This document shows positions 9,465 to 18,678 of a stretch of DNA of 64,000 bases, piece after piece (within the stretch, counting starts at the first letter, position 1; each line of letters starts with the position of its first letter). Position numbers and translations under genes: made by a program. Source of the DNA: Lachnospiraceae bacterium (GTDB taxonomy: Bacteria; Bacillota; Clostridia; Lachnospirales; Lachnospiraceae); contig JAQXTA010000043.1 in the NCBI GenBank assembly GCA_029219245.1, positions 1 through 64,000 on the forward strand, given 5' to 3'. Below the pieces are notes generated by a model. The model worked only from the letters and a program-made list of their open reading frames with translations, was not told the DNA's origin and searched no databases.

Positions 9465-10502
9465 CTACTGCCTGATTCCAAGCAGTTTTTTGAAACGTCT
9501 TTTCACGCCGCGGGCAATTTTGCCGCAGTAAGCCTTTTTATAAATATACTGCCCATGAAGCTCCATCATTTTCAAACGGAGTCCCGTCGGCTTCTCGTTA
9601 ATGTGCGCATACTTACGCGAAGTCTTTTTGTACCTCGCAAGCTCTTCCTTACATTCTTCTGCACCAAAAACCTTTCCATGACGGTCCATGTAGTGCCATC
9701 CTTCGTAAATATTCTGTTCGGATGCCCAGTAACCGTCTGACACGTTATGTCTTGCCCAATATTTCGGGGCCAGAATATATTGCACTGTATCGCTGGTAAA
9801 CGCCGGAAAATAGGCAAAAGAGGAATTGGCAAGCAACAGATATTTCGCATTCTTCAAAATACTGTAATCCTTCGCCAGATCAAAGTTGTATGCCGGAATC
9901 CCCGGTAAAAACTTACCTGCTTCTTTCACATCATTGGTAATAATCATAAATTCCATATCAGGATTGATTTTTTTCATCTGCTTCATACCCATAAGCCAGT
10001 ATTTTTTGCGCAGATACAGCTCCGGCGAGCCCATATAGTCACTGCAACGCAGATGTAAAATACAAAGATTATCCCGGCTGTATTCCTTACAGTCATATTC
10101 GGGTTTGACCTTTAACCATTCTTTGATTTCTGCCTTATGACGGATAAAATAATCCTCTGCCTGAAAATTCCCGTAAAGCAGCGTATTGTCTTCGATGTCA
10201 AAAAGCGCCCTGTCCGTATCCGTAATGTATACGCCATGCGTCAGGTCATGCTTGGAATTACCGGCAAAAAGGCGGTCTTCCTTTTCATAATAAACCTTCT
10301 GATAATCCTCCTTTTTGGAAGGCACACCATAGTCCAAATCCATGAAATACAGTCCGCAGTCACTATGCATATTATTGGCAAAATGTTCCGGATCCAAAAC
10401 GCTGAACTGATAGCCTTTATCCATTGCAACGCATCTGGTCGTAATATAGAAAAACAACTGATTTCCCAGTCCGAAGCCTTCCTGTGTTTCAATTCCTAAC
10501 AT
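9465..10502 (-). CDS. GT11-like (alpha-1,2-fucosyltransferase fold) glycosyltransferase, divergent active-site motif
   Basis: This 345-residue protein has the GT11 opening GFGLGNQLF (residues 9-17) and the later LLANSSFAYFPA segment that matches the family's ILANSSFSWW region. The signature HxRRGDY appears as HLRCSDY (150-156): the first arginine and the aspartate-tyrosine are kept, but the second arginine and glycine are replaced. GT11 enzymes use GDP-fucose, and some use other donors; the changed motif makes the donor uncertain. It is a distant paralogue of the canonical GT11 at 12350-13306, separated from it only by the ABC flippase gene. It would be cytosolic. Confidence 0.8.
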   Translation of the reverse strand: MLGIETQEGFGLGNQLFFYITTRCVAMDKGYQFSVLDPEHFANNMHSDCGLYFMDLDYGVPSKKEDYQKVYYEKEDRLFAGNSKHDLTHGVYITDTDRALFDIEDNTLLYGNFQAEDYFIRHKAEIKEWLKVKPEYDCKEYSRDNLCILHLRCSDYMGSPELYLRKKYWLMGMKQMKKINPDMEFMIITNDVKEAGKFLPGIPAYNFDLAKDYSILKNAKYLLLANSSFAYFPAFTSDTVQYILAPKYWARHNVSDGYWASEQNIYEGWHYMDRHGKVFGAEECKEELARYKKTSRKYAHINEKPTGLRLKMMELHGQYIYKKAYCGKIARGVKRRFKKLLGIRQ

Positions 10503-10521
10503 CCCGACTAACCATACCTTT

Positions 10522-12312
10522 CTATGTGAGACTGCTCTCTACAATCTTCTCATTTTCTACTTTGTAAATCACATCGCATTTGGCAATCGTATTCAGGCGG
10601 TGTGCTATAATAATCATGGTCTTCTTGCCATGGAAGCTGTTTATCGCATCCATAACCGCTTTCTCGGTGTCATTATCCAATGCGGAAGTCGCTTCATCAA
10701 ATACAAGGATTTCCGGATTGTGATACAGTGCCCTGGCAATGCCGATACGCTGTCTTTGTCCGCCCGATAATCTGACACCTCTGTCACCAATCGTTGTGTC
10801 CAGACCTTCCGGTAAGGTTTCAATAAATTCCTTTAACTGTGCCTCTTCCAAAACTTCCCAGATTCTCTTATCATCGATTTTATCTGCATCGATACCAAAC
10901 GCAATATTGTCCCGGATGGACTCATCCACAAGATAAATCGCCTGTGGAATATAACCAATCTGGGCAAGCCAGGATTCGTAATGTTCAAAAATATTCTTTC
11001 CGTCACAGGTAATGGTTCCCGCCTGAGCATGTAAAAGTCCCAGCAAAATATCCACAATCGTCGATTTTCCGGCACCGGACGGTCCCATAATGCCTACGGA
11101 CTGTCCTCTTTTTACTTCCATATGAGCATCCGTAAAAATGTTCTTGTCCGTATTCGGATATGCAAACGTAATATGGTCTAATACAATTTTATCCTGTAAA
11201 ACCAGTTTTTCCTTCGGTCCGTTTACCGTTTCCTGATCATATCCGGTTACACTGCCGTTTACATCTGCTTTCATGCTTTCATTTAAGTTTTCATACAGAT
11301 AATCCAGGCAAGGCTGGGAATAGGCAATCTGGGAAATATAAGAATTGATACGGGTGGCACTCGGCATAATACGGATTGCCGCCACTGCAAATGCCGTCAA
11401 CTGCGGAAGCAGGACATTCATATTACCGCCGCCAAGCATAAACACCATAATAAAGGCCATCATACTGACAATAAAAATCGTTTCAATCAGCAGTCTCGGC
11501 AAGTTGTTTAATACCGCATAATTTCGCGCCACGTTGGCACCGATACTGCCGCTTTCATAATAGTTTCGTACAAAGAATTCTTCCCGGTTTAACACCTTGA
11601 CATCCTTCAAGCCATAAATGGATTGAATACGCCATTTGGCAATGCGGGACTGGATTTCCTGGTTTTTCCGTCCAATCCGGTTTAAGCGGGGTTTCAAAAC
11701 CTTCGTCAAAAGTAATGTCATTCCTAAGAAAATCACAACGATAAACAAGGTCATAGCCGGACTAACAACCAGAAGTACCACACACAAGCAGACAGACACA
11801 ACGATTTCCGTTATCATCTGAATCATTACCAGAATCAACTGGAATGCATTGGGGATATCGCTGTCCGTCAAACGGAAAACGGTAGGAATATCTGCACCCA
11901 GATATTCTTCGTAAGGACGGTTTAGAAATTCACGCATGACGCGGCTGATCATCTTATTCCGGTTCTGGGTAACAAACGTATTCTGCACATAAGTCTGGAA
12001 CAGAATATAGGCATTTTTAATCACAAACAAAAGCATGACGGCAACCAGTATCACCACGATCAGCTGGCGGCTTGTTTCAATATGCAGTATTCCTGTGATT
12101 TTCTGTACCGTTTCATTTTCCATCAGGGCTTCCGGCTCCATAATAACCTGCACTACCGGAAGCATCATGGAGACACCTAGCGTTTCCAACACACCGCCAA
12201 TCAAAATCAAAACTGCCAGTCCCACAAACTGCAGCTTCTGTTTTTTATCAAACATGTAACTGATTTTCTGAAGCATCGTTACTTTTTCTGTTGTTTTTTC
12301 CTGTTTCTTCAT
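10522..12312 (-). CDS. ABC exporter half-transporter, PglK/MsbA-like lipid-linked oligosaccharide flippase
   Basis: This 596-residue protein fuses a six-segment membrane domain (residues 25-340) with an ATPase domain. Walker A is GPSGAGKST (410-418), the signature LSGGQ (515-519), and Walker B ILVFDE (535-540), with EATSALD following. It would work as a homodimer and flip lipid-linked oligosaccharide, the role of PglK, since no Wzx-type flippase is present. It is strongly similar along its length to the protein at 56206-57957 (for example, both share VLETLGVSM near the N-terminus), so the cluster carries two such transporters. It lies among fucosyltransferase-like genes. Confidence 0.9.
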   Translation of the reverse strand: MKKQEKTTEKVTMLQKISYMFDKKQKLQFVGLAVLILIGGVLETLGVSMMLPVVQVIMEPEALMENETVQKITGILHIETSRQLIVVILVAVMLLFVIKNAYILFQTYVQNTFVTQNRNKMISRVMREFLNRPYEEYLGADIPTVFRLTDSDIPNAFQLILVMIQMITEIVVSVCLCVVLLVVSPAMTLFIVVIFLGMTLLLTKVLKPRLNRIGRKNQEIQSRIAKWRIQSIYGLKDVKVLNREEFFVRNYYESGSIGANVARNYAVLNNLPRLLIETIFIVSMMAFIMVFMLGGGNMNVLLPQLTAFAVAAIRIMPSATRINSYISQIAYSQPCLDYLYENLNESMKADVNGSVTGYDQETVNGPKEKLVLQDKIVLDHITFAYPNTDKNIFTDAHMEVKRGQSVGIMGPSGAGKSTIVDILLGLLHAQAGTITCDGKNIFEHYESWLAQIGYIPQAIYLVDESIRDNIAFGIDADKIDDKRIWEVLEEAQLKEFIETLPEGLDTTIGDRGVRLSGGQRQRIGIARALYHNPEILVFDEATSALDNDTEKAVMDAINSFHGKKTMIIIAHRLNTIAKCDVIYKVENEKIVESSLT

Positions 12313-12349
12313 TTATTTCCGATTCCTTCCATTCCGAAGCCTTTTTCTT

Positions 12350-13306
12350 CTACGATTCTTCGCCACTTATCTTTCTCATATCGCTCCGGTAGATATCCCG
12401 GCAGTCCCAGCCGTTTAACCACTTGTCCGGCACAAGCACCGTCTTATCCGGATTGTTATTCAAATAGGATGCCCACCAGCTGAAGCTGCTGTTTGCCAGA
12501 ATATTGTGCTTGCAACGGCTCATCAGCAACAGTTCTTCATAATCCCTACCTTCCGGCAGTTCTACGGCAACTATCCGTTCTGTGAACGGTCTGTATCCTT
12601 CTATCCTGTTTTCTGCCCTATTATTCCTATCTGCTTTTTTGGCAATCTCCGGTAACCACTCTTTTGCCCATGCCATATCATTAGAAAAAAGATAAAATAC
12701 ACATTCCGGGACTTTCTGCAACATTTCCTGTATCGCTTTTGTGTAGTACAATTCCGTACAAATATTGCCAAACAGCTTCTGATTTTCCGGCAGAAGATAA
12801 TCTCCTCTGCGGATGTGGATACTGACGGATGGTGTCTGTTCTATCCGTTTCAGATAAGCCTCAGCGCACTCTGACATACCATAACCGTTTTCTTTCTGCT
12901 TACGGATGTTCTCTATGCTATATGCCACCCGAATCTGCTCTGCCACATCTTTGAAATATTGCTCCGATTGCCAGTAGCCTTCCAGATAAATATCATCCCA
13001 TTCAAAAATCTGCGGCTGGAAAAGCTTGCTTTCTTCAAAATAGGACTTCTTATGTCTTCCGCATAGCTTTCTCCGCACTTTGGCTGTAATGCGCGGAGAA
13101 GAATCCGTTATCTTCCAGATTTCCTCCTTCGATGCCCGTTCATAGTTAATCCCAAACGCGGCAAGTGCCGGAGTTCTTTGTGCATCCTCCCGGAAACCTT
13201 CTTCATCATCCATCTTTACCTTTTTCCCCATGCTTTCAAGCTGTTTGTAGAGCGCATACTGAAACATCTGATTGCCCAGTCCGCCCGCCATCTGGATGAT
13301 AATCAT
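12350..13306 (-). CDS. GT11 alpha-1,2-fucosyltransferase
   Basis: This 318-residue enzyme has canonical GT11 motifs: GGLGNQMFQYA (8-18), the GDP-fucose-binding HIRRGDY (164-170), FSNDMAWAKEW, and ILANSSFSWWASYL. Family members such as FutC and WbsJ transfer L-fucose from GDP-fucose to galactose in alpha-1,2 linkage. The ATG at 13306 is preceded by GGAGGCAACT. It follows the GT2 gene and precedes the ABC flippase, so it probably finishes the repeat unit before export. No GDP-fucose synthesis genes (gmd, fcl) are in this window, so GDP-fucose would come from elsewhere in the genome or from salvage. Linkage and acceptor are not provable here. Confidence 0.92.
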   Translation of the reverse strand: MIIIQMAGGLGNQMFQYALYKQLESMGKKVKMDDEEGFREDAQRTPALAAFGINYERASKEEIWKITDSSPRITAKVRRKLCGRHKKSYFEESKLFQPQIFEWDDIYLEGYWQSEQYFKDVAEQIRVAYSIENIRKQKENGYGMSECAEAYLKRIEQTPSVSIHIRRGDYLLPENQKLFGNICTELYYTKAIQEMLQKVPECVFYLFSNDMAWAKEWLPEIAKKADRNNRAENRIEGYRPFTERIVAVELPEGRDYEELLLMSRCKHNILANSSFSWWASYLNNNPDKTVLVPDKWLNGWDCRDIYRSDMRKISGEES

Positions 13307-13345
13307 AGTTGCCTCCGTCCCGGCATCTTCGCCATTTACGTGTCC

Positions 13346-14413
13346 TTACCGGTTCTTTCTCATTTTGAGGGGGAGTATTACCGCCTCATTTAATACCATC
13401 ACACCCCAATAAAGCTTAGGGGATTTTAAAAACAAATCCATCTTTTTCTTTTCATTTGGATTTGCCACACTGCAATGATACACTCTATCATAATTTCCCT
13501 TGTTTTCATCAATAATCTGCGCAATCTCCCGCAGATATTTTTTCCGTTCCGGCAGCTTGCTTTTCTTCAACTGATTATAAAACAAAAGCAGTCTTTTGTA
13601 AAAAAAATAATCATGAATATCCGCCAGGTCCTGTCTGCCAAGTGCCTGCAAAAATCTGGTTTTCTCCCGGTACGCCGGTATCTGGTCCGTAAACGTACGG
13701 GGATTTATCTGTGTATTCATGATACTTCCCTCTCTGTCTATTATATAGTTATAACAGGCAGTGTCAAGGTAAACGCACCTGTGTGCCCTGCTCAAAGCCG
13801 CCGTTGCAAACATGATATCTTCGTACCACTTCCCCGCCGGAAAACTAACGTTTTGAAGTATCTCCCTGCGGTACAATTTATTCCATGCTGCATTCTGGAT
13901 ATCGTACTCCTTACGTTCTTCCACATAGTATTGCAAGGCTTCCTGTCCTTCAAAAACAATCGCCCGGTCTACGGATTTATCCTCAGTATAGTCCTTGTGT
14001 ACCTGGCGGTACCGGCAAATCGCAATATCCGCCTGCTGTTCCGACAGAGCACCGAACATTTTCTCATACATATCCGTATCAATCCAGTCATCCCCATCCA
14101 CGAAACCGATATACGCTCCCTTGGCAATGGCAATGCCTGCATTTCTGGCATCTGCCGGACCTCCGTTTTCCTTATGAATTACTGTGACACGACTGTCATT
14201 TTCTGCCAAGTGGTCGCAGATGGCACCACTGGTATCCGCAGAACCATCGTCTACCAGAATCACTTCCAGATTCCGGTAAGTCTGTTGCAAAATGGAGTTC
14301 ACACCACGTTCCACGTAAGCTTCGATATTATAAACCGCAACAATAACGGAAATCAGTGCGTCCTGCTGCTCAACCGGAATCGGCTCCGGTCTGTATTTCT
14401 CCAAAATTTTCAT
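13346..14413 (-). CDS. GT2 family glycosyltransferase
   Basis: This 355-residue protein has a GT-A domain in its first 230 residues: ISVIVAVYN, LEVILVDDGSAD, NGGPADARN and the metal-binding FVDGDDW. It resembles capsule GT2 enzymes (EpsH/CpsI-like) and would add one sugar to the lipid-linked chain in the cytosol. The C-terminal 120 residues are a helical extension rich in lysine. I chose the ATG at 14413, behind AGAGAGG, rather than the ATG at 14431 that abuts the asnB stop. Donor and linkage are unknown. Confidence 0.9.
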   Translation of the reverse strand: MKILEKYRPEPIPVEQQDALISVIVAVYNIEAYVERGVNSILQQTYRNLEVILVDDGSADTSGAICDHLAENDSRVTVIHKENGGPADARNAGIAIAKGAYIGFVDGDDWIDTDMYEKMFGALSEQQADIAICRYRQVHKDYTEDKSVDRAIVFEGQEALQYYVEERKEYDIQNAAWNKLYRREILQNVSFPAGKWYEDIMFATAALSRAHRCVYLDTACYNYIIDREGSIMNTQINPRTFTDQIPAYREKTRFLQALGRQDLADIHDYFFYKRLLLFYNQLKKSKLPERKKYLREIAQIIDENKGNYDRVYHCSVANPNEKKKMDLFLKSPKLYWGVMVLNEAVILPLKMRKNR

Positions 14414-14431
14414 ATAAACCTCTCTTTTCAT

Positions 14432-16321
14432 CTACCGGGATGCAAACTGTTCCTGAAACATCAGAATATACCAAATCTGTACGCGCCAGATATCTCTCTC
14501 AATATAGTCCTCCCACAATTTCCAGACAACGTCCGGATTTAAAAAGCCTTGTTCTTTTAACTTCTGTCGGTTTATCAGCTCCTCTGCCCAGGCACGAAGC
14601 TCCGGCTCTTTCAGCCATTTTTGCAAAGGAATCGCGAAACCGGTTTTCGGGCGTTCCACAAGTTCCTTCGGAACATAACGGTATAGAATATCCCTCAAAA
14701 CCTTTTTGGTTACATCGCCCTGTTTTTTATAAGAAATTGGCAGACTCCATGCAAATTCCACAACATCCTTATCCAACATCGGTACGCGTGTTTCCAGCGA
14801 AACCGCCATGGCTGTCCGGTCCACTTTCGTCAGAATATCGTCCGGATGATACATCAGCATGTCCATTAACATCAAGTTATGCTGCGCTTCCGGTAAAAAT
14901 CCATCCGGGTAAGTATCCATAACTGTCCTGTTGCCGCCTCCATGAGATGTCCGTAATGCTTGTGTAGAAACCGGGCTAAGGTTTTCTCCGATTTCCGAGC
15001 GACGGTACATATCCTCGATACCGGAAGCACCCAGCAGTCTTGCTCTTGTTGCCATACTACCGCTTCGAGCAAACGGGCTATGAGTAAGTAGCACACTGGC
15101 CGGTTTTCGGATAAAGGAAGGAATCTTCGCTGTCTTCTGCCAGATGCGGTCCATGGAACGATAGGTCTGATAACCGCAGAACAGCTCATCTCCGCCATCG
15201 CCGCTTAACGATACGGTCACATGCTCCCTCGTCATCTTACTTACCAGATAGGTAGGTATCTGCGAGGAATCCGCAAACGGTTCTCCAAACATATCCCTTA
15301 ATTTCGGAATGACCTGCTTGGCATCTTCTTCTGTAATATATAGTTCGGTATGTTCGGTGCCCAAATGTGCCGCAATCTTTTTGGCAATCTCGGCTTCGTT
15401 AAAGTCCTTTTCCCACATACCGATTGTAAAACTTCGCACCTTCTGCCCACTCAAAGACTGCATCAGGGATACAATGGTCGAGCTGTCAATTCCGGCAGAC
15501 AAAAAAGCACCTACCGGTACGTCCGCAACCATCTGGTCCTGAATGGCATTCTTCAGAAGCCGCTCCAGTTCCTGTGCCGCTTCTTCTTCCGACCCTTGGA
15601 ATAAGTGTGTCTGACCATAATAAGCAGCCTCTCTCATCGACCAATAGGTTTTTAGCTCATATTTATTAAATGGAAATTTAATTTCTATTATTTTCCCTGG
15701 CTCCAATTTCCAGATATCTTCATAAATGGAATATGGTGCCGGAATATATCCATACCGGAAATAGGCTTCCAAAATTCCTGTATTTACGGGGTTTTTAAAT
15801 CCATCCAGTGCTTTAATGGAATTCAAATCCGATGCAAAAACAAATGTTTTTTTATTTACGAATCCATAGTACAATGGTTTCTCTCCGACTCTGTCCCGGG
15901 ATAAATATAACGCCCGTTCTTTTTTGTCATATAAAGCAATCGCAAACATTCCTTTGCTCATTTTCAAGGTTTCTTCCATTCCATACGCAGAAACTGCTTC
16001 CAAAAGCACCTCAGTATCCGAAGTACCTTTAAAAGCAGTTACCTTACCTTCTTTTAACAGCTTATCCCTGATTTCTTTATAATTATAGATTTCTCCATTG
16101 TAAGCAATCACATAACGAGCGTTATGTGATTCCATGGGCTGTGCGCCGCCGGGGGTTAAATCCACGATGGATAACCTGCGATGTCCAAACACAACAGTTG
16201 CATCCTCCGATGCCCAGACACCGGAAGCATCCGGCCCTCTGTGATACATTTTATCATTCATCCGGTCGATGTTGCTTCGCCAGTCAAATTCCGCATTACA
16301 AAATCCAGCAATCCCGCACAT
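14432..16321 (-). CDS. asnB: AsnB-like glutamine-dependent amidotransferase (copy 1)
   Basis: This 629-residue protein has the class II glutaminase domain with the nucleophile Cys2 (MCGIAGF), followed by an asparagine-synthetase-type ATP pyrophosphatase domain with SAGIDSS (275-281) and LSGDGGDELFCGY. Length matches AsnB. It uses glutamine-derived ammonia and ATP to amidate a carboxylate. Inside glycan loci, AsnB-like proteins such as WbpS are linked to making uronamides, and here the TviB/TviC-like enzymes should supply UDP-GalNAcA, so a sugar amidation role is likely; plain asparagine synthesis cannot be excluded. GGAGG precedes the ATG. The stretch at about 15650-16090 looks AT-richer than its surroundings. 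Confidence 0.9.
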   Translation of the reverse strand: MCGIAGFCNAEFDWRSNIDRMNDKMYHRGPDASGVWASEDATVVFGHRRLSIVDLTPGGAQPMESHNARYVIAYNGEIYNYKEIRDKLLKEGKVTAFKGTSDTEVLLEAVSAYGMEETLKMSKGMFAIALYDKKERALYLSRDRVGEKPLYYGFVNKKTFVFASDLNSIKALDGFKNPVNTGILEAYFRYGYIPAPYSIYEDIWKLEPGKIIEIKFPFNKYELKTYWSMREAAYYGQTHLFQGSEEEAAQELERLLKNAIQDQMVADVPVGAFLSAGIDSSTIVSLMQSLSGQKVRSFTIGMWEKDFNEAEIAKKIAAHLGTEHTELYITEEDAKQVIPKLRDMFGEPFADSSQIPTYLVSKMTREHVTVSLSGDGGDELFCGYQTYRSMDRIWQKTAKIPSFIRKPASVLLTHSPFARSGSMATRARLLGASGIEDMYRRSEIGENLSPVSTQALRTSHGGGNRTVMDTYPDGFLPEAQHNLMLMDMLMYHPDDILTKVDRTAMAVSLETRVPMLDKDVVEFAWSLPISYKKQGDVTKKVLRDILYRYVPKELVERPKTGFAIPLQKWLKEPELRAWAEELINRQKLKEQGFLNPDVVWKLWEDYIERDIWRVQIWYILMFQEQFASR

Positions 16322-16339
16322 AATGTCCTCCTGCCTTCT

Positions 16340-17458
16340 TTATTCCTCAATCACAGCATAGTCCTCATTCGCAATATGCTCTGCAATCTTTGCTTTCGCA
16401 GATTCCAGTTCGCTTTGCCATAGTTCATAGGCTTCATCCCATGAGGCGTACTCTTCCCTTCCTCTTTTATCCGTAAAAGAATAATTCTCCAGCAAATAAT
16501 TTTTCAAAAAATCTGTACATTTTTCTGCACCTACCGCATTCGTATGACTGCCGTAATCCGCATAATCTTCTTCAAATACGATACCGATTTCGTCATAATA
16601 ATTATTCATGTTCAGGAAACGGAAACCATATTCCTCAACAATTCGTTCCATATAATTGAACATCTGCTGTTCTTCCAGGGATTCTCCATAAGGAGAAACG
16701 ATAAACAATGCATCTTTCTTGTTTTCTGTCAGATAATCCAATAAATCGATTAAATATGCTTCCTGTTCTTCCGGTATCGGCACTTCCCCTTCTGCTCCAC
16801 CGCAATCCGGTGCCGGCTGCGGTCCGACTTCATCCTTTACATAGAAGCCCTTTAGCGGGCTTGGCTTATGGTAACGGTAATTTGCCCATTCCGAAGGGAA
16901 CGCAAACATTTTCCAATTTGTATGATATTTGAACAAATCAATATAATAGGTAAGTTTGTCCCGATCAGCCTCATCTTCGATATTGACCGCAACGCTGCCT
17001 TCCGAAGTGCTCGTATCCGGCACCATAGCCTGTATGGTTCGGATTCGGTTTGCGGAATATTTCATATTATCGGTTACCCCGCGGGTATATGCCATATTCT
17101 CACAAAGTGCTTCATCCTCTATCGTAAACATACGCATCTCAAAAATATAAAGTGAAGGGGACTGGCTTTTCTCCGCTTCCTCTACCAGATATTTCATCGC
17201 CACCGGTCTTTGCATATTGGATGAAAGGGGATATGCTGCAATTCCGGTCTCTCCCCACAGCTTTGGTGCCGAATAATACGGGAAAACCGGACTGGAGCCA
17301 ATCATCACAATATCCAATGTATTGTCCTTTTCCGCATAGAAACCGGAAAATCGGTCCTTCACATCGCCGTTCGTACGGACAATATAAGAAACCGGAACCA
17401 GCATACACAAAAATAAAATTATAAAAATAACACTTTGCAGTAACTGTTTTCGATTCAT
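16340..17458 (-). CDS. orphan membrane-anchored SGNH-like protein
   Basis: This 372-residue protein has an N-terminal membrane anchor (residues 8-27) and an extracellular domain with GSS (54-56) as the likely nucleophile motif and DYGSH (301-305) near the C-terminus, the pattern of SGNH/DltD-AlgX-type acyltransferases and esterases. Unlike the other two SGNH genes here it has no adjacent MBOAT gene; it sits between GT4 and asnB genes. It could accept acyl groups from the MBOAT encoded at 27004-28515, or be an esterase that trims the polymer. The start is the ATG at 17458. Overall similarity to the other SGNH proteins is low. Confidence 0.7.
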   Translation of the reverse strand: MNRKQLLQSVIFIILFLCMLVPVSYIVRTNGDVKDRFSGFYAEKDNTLDIVMIGSSPVFPYYSAPKLWGETGIAAYPLSSNMQRPVAMKYLVEEAEKSQSPSLYIFEMRMFTIEDEALCENMAYTRGVTDNMKYSANRIRTIQAMVPDTSTSEGSVAVNIEDEADRDKLTYYIDLFKYHTNWKMFAFPSEWANYRYHKPSPLKGFYVKDEVGPQPAPDCGGAEGEVPIPEEQEAYLIDLLDYLTENKKDALFIVSPYGESLEEQQMFNYMERIVEEYGFRFLNMNNYYDEIGIVFEEDYADYGSHTNAVGAEKCTDFLKNYLLENYSFTDKRGREEYASWDEAYELWQSELESAKAKIAEHIANEDYAVIEE

Positions 17459-17503
17459 CTAAGTACCGTTTCTTTCTTACCCTGTTCAACAGGCTATAAT
17501 AAC

Positions 17504-18649
17504 TCAGCTCTTTATAATCTGCTCAAAATAGTTCTTCCACATGGCATTCACACGCTCCGGTGCCAGTCTTTCCTGTAATCCGGCTGCATTGTCCCCCAGC
17601 TTTTGTGCTAAAACACGGTCCGAAAGCAGAATATCCATTGCCTCCACAAGTGCTTTCTGATCGCCAGTCGGTATTACCCAGCCGTTTTCCTTATGCCGTA
17701 TCAATTCCTCGGTTCCGCCGCTTGGCACATCTGTTGCAATCACAGGCAGCCCCAGCGCCATTGCCTCGATTAACGCATTGGACACCCCTTCTGAATAGGA
17801 GGTCAGCAAAAACAATGCTGCTTTCTCTATTTTATCCGCTACATCCGGAATCACACCCGGCAGGAAAACCCGTTCTTTAAGTCCTAATTCTTCTATTATA
17901 TTCTGTAAATACCCTCGAAGCTCCCCATCGCCATAAATCGTCAGGGTATACTTCGGATACTTGTCTGCCAGTTTGGCAAAAGCACGAATCATCATTTCCT
18001 GATTCTTATTGGCATCCATTCTGCCTACCGTAACAATTCTTTTTTCCCGTTCTCCCGCATAACGTGGTCGCAAGAACAGGGGATTCAAGGAGTTCGGTAA
18101 AATAACGGCCGTTTTTTGTATTCTCCGGTTGAAGAAAAAACGAGAGCGTTCCGTCTGTAAAATAACACCTGATGCGAATGGAAACAAAAGATTTGCCAAT
18201 CCTTTCATCAGTCTTCCCGGATATTCTTCTTTTGCTTCACCAACAACGGAAACCACCGACTTCGTTTTTGTAAATGTCGTTGTCACAATCGTCATGAAAT
18301 TATTTTTCCCCACACAAGACAATACCAAGTCTGGTTTTTCCGTCTTCCAGATATTCCGAAGCTTCCGAAACCTGCGGTAGAAATTCCGAATCCGGCTTCC
18401 GGTTGTTTCCTCCGGTGTAATATCTGAAAGAATTCTTTGAACACCTTCCGGCAGAGCATACTCCTCTTCCTTCCGATATTGTGTTACCATGACCACCTGA
18501 TAGCCCTGCTGTTGAAAAAAATCTGCCAGATTTACAAAGACTCGTTCTGCACCGCCCTTATTCAAAGAGCCAATATAAAATGCAATTTTTCTTGCATTTT
18601 GTATTTTTTTACATTTATTTTTTGCAACTTTTAATTCATTTCCTTGCAT
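17504..18649 (-). CDS. GT4 family glycosyltransferase
   Basis: This 381-residue GT-B enzyme has an N-terminal acceptor domain starting at IAFYIGSLNKGGAERV and a donor domain with TVGRMDANKNQEM, FLLTSYSEGVSNALIEAM and GLPVIATDVPSGG. The EGxxNxxxEAM motif is the GT4 hallmark that binds the nucleotide sugar. It should be cytosolic and act on the lipid-linked intermediate. A lysine- and arginine-rich start (residues 8-21) precedes the first strand and may be dispensable or membrane-contacting. It follows the second asnB gene by 29 bases. Two other GT4 proteins in this block (21456-22583 and 30135-31241) share the same general layout but are not close copies. Confidence 0.9.
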   Translation of the reverse strand: MQGNELKVAKNKCKKIQNARKIAFYIGSLNKGGAERVFVNLADFFQQQGYQVVMVTQYRKEEEYALPEGVQRILSDITPEETTGSRIRNFYRRFRKLRNIWKTEKPDLVLSCVGKNNFMTIVTTTFTKTKSVVSVVGEAKEEYPGRLMKGLANLLFPFASGVILQTERSRFFFNRRIQKTAVILPNSLNPLFLRPRYAGEREKRIVTVGRMDANKNQEMMIRAFAKLADKYPKYTLTIYGDGELRGYLQNIIEELGLKERVFLPGVIPDVADKIEKAALFLLTSYSEGVSNALIEAMALGLPVIATDVPSGGTEELIRHKENGWVIPTGDQKALVEAMDILLSDRVLAQKLGDNAAGLQERLAPERVNAMWKNYFEQIIKS

Positions 18650-18678
18650 TTTGTCTTTTTATCAATTCCTGTTTTAAT

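Noticed and set aside
13475..14542. A 355-codon plus-strand open frame opposite the GT2 gene.
   Set aside because: No domain or ribosome site; the opposite strand has clear GT2 motifs.
17481..17493. A palindrome CCTGTTCAACAGG in the 45-base gap before the SGNH gene, considered as a terminator or operator.
   Set aside because: The loop would be one base, there is no T-run, and it stands alone; no support for a function.
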